NCBI GenBank assembly: GCA_031411495.1
Contig: JANOBD010000152.1
Span: 1-5,441, forward strand
Direction of reading: 5' to 3'
Source of the DNA: JANOBD01 sp031411495
GTDB taxonomy: Bacteria; Planctomycetota; Phycisphaerae; Tepidisphaerales; Tepidisphaeraceae
Length of the DNA: 5,441 nt
A program made the position numbers and the translations under genes. The notes beneath the pieces were generated by a model, which worked only from the letters and a program-made list of their open reading frames with translations, was not told the DNA's origin and made no database searches. Numbering within the stretch: the stretch's first letter is position 1; the number at the start of each line of letters is the position of its first letter. Positions 4,335-5,441 of the stretch are shown here, piece after piece.

Positions 4335-5172
4335 AGGCAAGACCCGCCTCGACTTGGTTCGAGAACGGGCATTCGACAATCCGCTCAAGAAGCGCGGCCG
4401 CATGGTCGTGAACCTCGATCGGTTGATCGAAGATCCGAACAACGAGCGCAAGGTGTTCCGCAACATGGCGGGGCTCATCGCCTCGATCAAACGAAACGGC
4501 TTGATCGAGCCGATCACCGTCACCGAGGAACCGGGGAGTGATGTGTTCCGCATCATCACTGGCCATCGCCGCTTCCGTGCCGCCAAGGCGGCCGGACTGG
4601 CCCAGGTCGAGGTGATCATTCGCGAGCCGGAAGCCGAACCGGAACGCCGGCTCAAAAGCGTGGTTAGCAACCTTCAGCGCGAGGACATTGGACCGGTCGA
4701 GATGGCCGAGGCCCTGCAGTCGCTGATGGACGATGGACAGTTCGCCAAGCGTCAGGACCTGGCCGATGCGATCGGGAAGAGTGCCCAATGGGTGAGCGAC
4801 GTGTTGGCGGTACTGGGGATGCCGGTGGACCTGCAGGAGAAAGTACGGACGTCCGAAGTGCTGGTCAGCTACGATGCGGCGACGAAGATCGCCCGCATCG
4901 GGGACTCGGACCGGCAAGGAGAACTGGTGGACGCCGTCCTATCGGGAGCCACCGTTCGCGAGATCCGCGACAAGATCGACACGATCAAAGGAAAGCCCAA
5001 GCAGCCCATAGCGCCTGTCGTTTCAGGCAAACCAAAGAAGGTCTTTCACACCAAGTACCAGATCACCATCGTCGCACAGAGCGAAACCGAGACGATCAGC
5101 GAAGACCGGGTCCTCGGCGCATTGCAGGAGGCGATCGGGCGGGCGGTGAACGCATCGCCAGCCCATGAGTGA
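4318..5172 (+). CDS. parB: ParB/Spo0J family partition protein
   Basis: This 284-residue protein opens with a basic tail, then VNLDRLIEDPNNERKVF, a typical ParB N-terminal domain start. TGHRRFRAAKAAGL (81-94) is the CTP-binding box usually seen as GERRxRAAK. SNLQREDIGPVEMAEAL (117-133) is the second conserved box. A helix-turn-helix follows at about 145-168 (KRQDLADAIGKSAQWVSDVLAVL). The last 60 residues, after a Pro/Lys-rich linker, form a small domain probably used for dimerisation. ParB binds parS centromere sites, spreads as a CTP-dependent clamp and stimulates ParA. The glutamate of GERR is replaced by histidine. ATG 4318 is preferred over TTG 4279 because it is a standard codon, follows the repeated AAACAATCAC and avoids a longer overlap with parA. 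It has no Shine-Dalgarno site. Confidence 0.93.
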   Translation: MTKLPEGKTRLDLVRERAFDNPLKKRGRMVVNLDRLIEDPNNERKVFRNMAGLIASIKRNGLIEPITVTEEPGSDVFRIITGHRRFRAAKAAGLAQVEVIIREPEAEPERRLKSVVSNLQREDIGPVEMAEALQSLMDDGQFAKRQDLADAIGKSAQWVSDVLAVLGMPVDLQEKVRTSEVLVSYDAATKIARIGDSDRQGELVDAVLSGATVREIRDKIDTIKGKPKQPIAPVVSGKPKKVFHTKYQITIVAQSETETISEDRVLGALQEAIGRAVNASPAHE

Positions 5173-5203
5173 GCCCAAATCCTCCCATACATATTAATGA
5201 TAC

Positions 5204-5233
5204 AAAACGCGCTCTCACCGAGAGCGCGTTTTT
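5204..5233 (+). terminator. Strong rho-independent terminator after parB, probably bidirectional
   Basis: A 13-bp perfect stem (AAAACGCGCTCTC with GAGAGCGCGTTTT) with loop ACC ends in five Ts. It begins 31 bases after the parB stop. The four leading As give a T-run on the opposite strand, so it could also stop transcription coming from the right. Confidence 0.9.
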
Positions 5234-5441
5234 CATCGGACACGACGGCCGCCGATTGGCGCCGCGGCGGACATCCAGGATGTCCTTGAGAAGTCTCCCT
5301 TCACAGTGAGGACGACCGGCGCTTCCTCGCACGGCGAGGGCTTCCGCACCCCCTTCCGCACACGGCGGAAGGGTCCGTTGTCGCGCAAGTCGCGACAGGA
5401 ACGAGTTGTGGGGGTGAGTTGTCGGGGAGCTCCGCCCCCGA
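5233..5441 (-). CDS. Possible 3' end of a convergent gene (weak)
   Basis: The minus-strand frame ending at TGA 5235-5233 is open to the right edge (69 codons). It reads approximately ...RDLRDNGPFRRVRKGV...EAPVVLTVKGDFS...GGRRVR. About 70 percent of its third positions are G or C, and its stop abuts the terminator hairpin, as at a convergent gene pair. Against this, no family is recognisable, at least two other minus-strand frames are also long here, and the same DNA is packed with inverted repeats. I favour a repeat element over a gene. Confidence 0.2.
   Translation of the reverse strand, partial: GGGAPRQLTPTTRSCRDLRDNGPFRRVRKGVRKPSPCEEAPVVLTVKGDFSRTSWMSAAAPIGGRRVR
5249..5441. repeat. Cluster of inverted repeats at the right end, possible interspersed repeat element
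   Basis: At least five inverted repeats follow one another. CCGCCG/CGGCGG lies at 5249-5270, overlapping GGACATCC-A-GGATGTCC at 5269-5285. CCTCGC-acg-GCGAGG lies at 5325-5339, CCCTTCCGC-acacg-GCGGAAGGG at 5351-5373, and TGTCGCG-caagt-CGCGACA at 5379-5397. TCGGGG...CCCCGA at 5422-5441 reaches the window edge. CTTCCGCAC is also directly repeated at 5341 and 5353. Such density is unusual for coding DNA and suggests an intergenic repeat or a structured RNA. Its right end lies outside the window. Confidence 0.5.

Noticed and set aside
4629..4650. Iteron-like CCGGAAGCCGAACCGG in parB
   Set aside because: It is a single copy explained by a Glu/Pro/Ala/Arg codon run (EPEAEPER), with weak agreement to the 19-bp consensus and no neighbouring copies.
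4228..4917. Open frame of 229 codons on the minus strand opposite parB
   Set aside because: It is antisense to a clear ParB and His/Arg-rich, with no family resemblance.
5204..5441. CRISPR array, because of the series of short repeats at the right end
   Set aside because: The repeats are different inverted repeats and not one direct repeat with regular spacers, and no cas gene is present.

Overview
The window looks like Planctomycetota DNA, most likely class Phycisphaerae. This is inferred from the left-hand gene. It joins a basic N-terminus with a degenerate LEPR-XLL-type motif (IESRQYL) to an Ig-like domain ending in FFFL, a paired dockerin repeat of the form VNFDDLLILAQ, and fibronectin type III domains. 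That combination is characteristic of secreted or surface proteins in this group. Composition is GC-rich with local A-rich islands.

Layout. Positions 1-1290 (minus strand) hold the 5' part of the surface protein gene, which runs off the left edge. Positions 1291-1427 are intergenic, with a perfect 16-bp palindrome and a weak promoter for that gene. Positions 1428-1709 are a decayed N-terminal piece of a tyrosine recombinase. Positions 1710-1993 are mostly unrecognised but contain a consensus DnaA box, a promoter-like sequence and overlapping palindromes. A compact plus-strand operon follows. It encodes a 74-aa ribbon-helix-helix protein (1994-2218), a 399-aa replication-initiator-like protein with two tandem winged-helix domains (2231-3430), ParA (3459-4334) and ParB (4318-5172). 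A strong hairpin terminator lies at 5204-5233. The right end (5249-5441) is a dense series of inverted repeats, probably an interspersed repeat, although a convergent reading frame stays open through it.

The operon reads as a plasmid-type replication and partition module: a small DNA-binding regulator, an initiator, and a ParA ATPase with its ParB partner. The gene gaps are 12 and 28 nt, and parA and parB overlap by 17 nt.

The most interesting feature is inside the initiator gene. The linker between the winged-helix domains and the C-terminal domain carries four direct 19-bp repeats. They fall in two different reading frames yet share one DNA consensus, and an A-rich stretch follows directly. 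This is the layout of the bacteriophage lambda origin inside gene O, so the gene probably contains its own origin. Whether the module sits on a free plasmid, a phage-plasmid or an integrated element cannot be told from this window.
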